Positions 4,823-5,213 of a DNA stretch of 5,213 nucleotides are shown here, piece after piece (position 1 is the first letter of the stretch; each line of letters starts with the position of its first letter). Made by a program: the position numbers and the translations under genes. This DNA is from Actinomycetes bacterium (GTDB lineage: Bacteria > Actinomycetota > Thermoleophilia > Solirubrobacterales > 70-9): contig JAEZIQ010000036.1 of the NCBI GenBank assembly GCA_023436605.1, forward strand, positions 1 to 5,213, read 5' to 3'. The notes beneath the pieces were generated by a model. That model ran no database searches. It had not been told where the DNA came from and was given only the letters and a program-made list of their open reading frames with translations.

Positions 4823-5213
4823 ATGTCCTCCCTGATCCACACCTGTTATCGGGTTTTCGACCTCGACGAATCGATCGCCTTCTACGAGAAGCTGGGTTTG
4901 AAGGAGCACCACCGGTTGCCGATCGGCGACGAGGCCGTGAACGTCTACATGGGTCACGAAGGCGACGGCCCCAGACTCGAACTGACCTTCAACTACGACC
5001 AGGAAGAGCCCTACGAGATCGGCACTGGCTACGGCCACATCGCCTTCATGGTCGACGACCTCGACGCAACGCTGGAGAACCTGGCTGCCCAGGGCATCGC
5101 TCCCGAGAAGCCGCCCTACACGGTCAGCGACGGAGGCTCCCGGCTCTGCTTCGTCAGGGATCCGGATGGCTACCGGATCGAGCTGATCGAAGGAGACCCG
5201 GGCCGCGCCGAGT
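4823..5213 (+). CDS. Glyoxalase I / lactoylglutathione lyase-like VOC protein (3' end missing)
   Basis: Small cytoplasmic metalloenzyme of the vicinal-oxygen-chelate fold, closely matching the E. coli GloA layout. The family isomerises the hemithioacetal of methylglyoxal and a thiol to a 2-hydroxyacyl thioester. 130 codons are visible with no stop before the window ends. The two beta-alpha-beta-beta-beta modules cover about residues 1-57 and 70-124. The four metal ligands are in place: H6 (LIHTCYRV), E53 (RLELTFNY), H72 (GTGYGHIAF) and E120 (RDPDGYRIELIE), corresponding to H5, E56, H74 and E122 of GloA. The GloA-specific segment YEIGTGYGHIA is retained. GloA is about 135 aa, so probably only a few residues are missing. 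Many actinobacteria use mycothiol instead of glutathione, so the co-substrate thiol is uncertain; a related VOC function with another thiol is the main alternative. The gene is divergent from the enolase-like gene across 68 bp. Confidence 0.93.
   Translation, partial: MSSLIHTCYRVFDLDESIAFYEKLGLKEHHRLPIGDEAVNVYMGHEGDGPRLELTFNYDQEEPYEIGTGYGHIAFMVDDLDATLENLAAQGIAPEKPPYTVSDGGSRLCFVRDPDGYRIELIEGDPGRAE

Noticed and set aside
3895..4842. 315-codon minus-strand open frame in another frame of the enolase-like gene
   Set aside because: Arg/Pro/Gly-rich translation typical of an out-of-frame GC-rich gene; the enolase-superfamily frame accounts for this stretch.
4775..5038. 87-codon minus-strand open frame
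   Set aside because: Antisense to the glyoxalase gene, whose four metal ligands confirm the + strand frame.

Overview
The window reads as ordinary chromosomal sequence from a high-GC Gram-positive bacterium, most likely an actinobacterium. The supporting signs are GC-rich third codon positions, antisense open frames throughout, TANNNT -10 boxes placed directly against start codons, and a secreted protein with a lysine-rich, Cys-paired C-terminal Ig-like domain. A soil actinobacterium of the Solirubrobacterales/Thermoleophilia type is my best guess, but this is an impression from protein style and not a demonstrated placement. I see no phage, insertion sequence, CRISPR array, tRNA or rRNA.

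Layout, left to right. The 3' portion of a flavodoxin-fold NADPH-dependent FMN reductase gene (+ strand) enters from the left edge and stops at 532. It converges on a large minus-strand gene (613-2910) for a secreted protein with a neutral/alkaline-ceramidase-like N-terminal domain, a PKD domain, an Ig-like segment and a lysine-rich CARDB-like tail. The gap between the two holds a 51-bp nearly perfect palindrome (555-605). Upstream of the ceramidase-like gene, also on the minus strand, are a ferritin gene (3062-3595) with a clear intrinsic terminator at its end (3012-3039), and then an enolase-superfamily gene (3687-4754). A divergent + strand gene for a GloA-like glyoxalase I starts at 4823 and runs off the right edge within a few residues of the family's usual C-terminus.

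How the genes fit together. Ferritin and the enolase-superfamily gene are co-oriented with a 91-nt gap and could share a transcript, although a GTTAG/CTAAC inverted repeat spans the enolase-like stop codon and may belong to ferritin control. The enolase-like and glyoxalase genes diverge across 68 bp, and each has a TANNNT hexamer exactly 6 nt before its ATG, the geometry expected for leaderless transcripts. Flavin reductase, ferritin and glyoxalase can loosely be grouped as redox, iron and electrophile housekeeping, but nothing in the sequence ties them into one pathway.

I did not find a convincing new multi-gene system. The points most worth checking are the 51-bp palindrome, the paired leaderless promoters, and the changed catalytic motif in the ceramidase-like protein.
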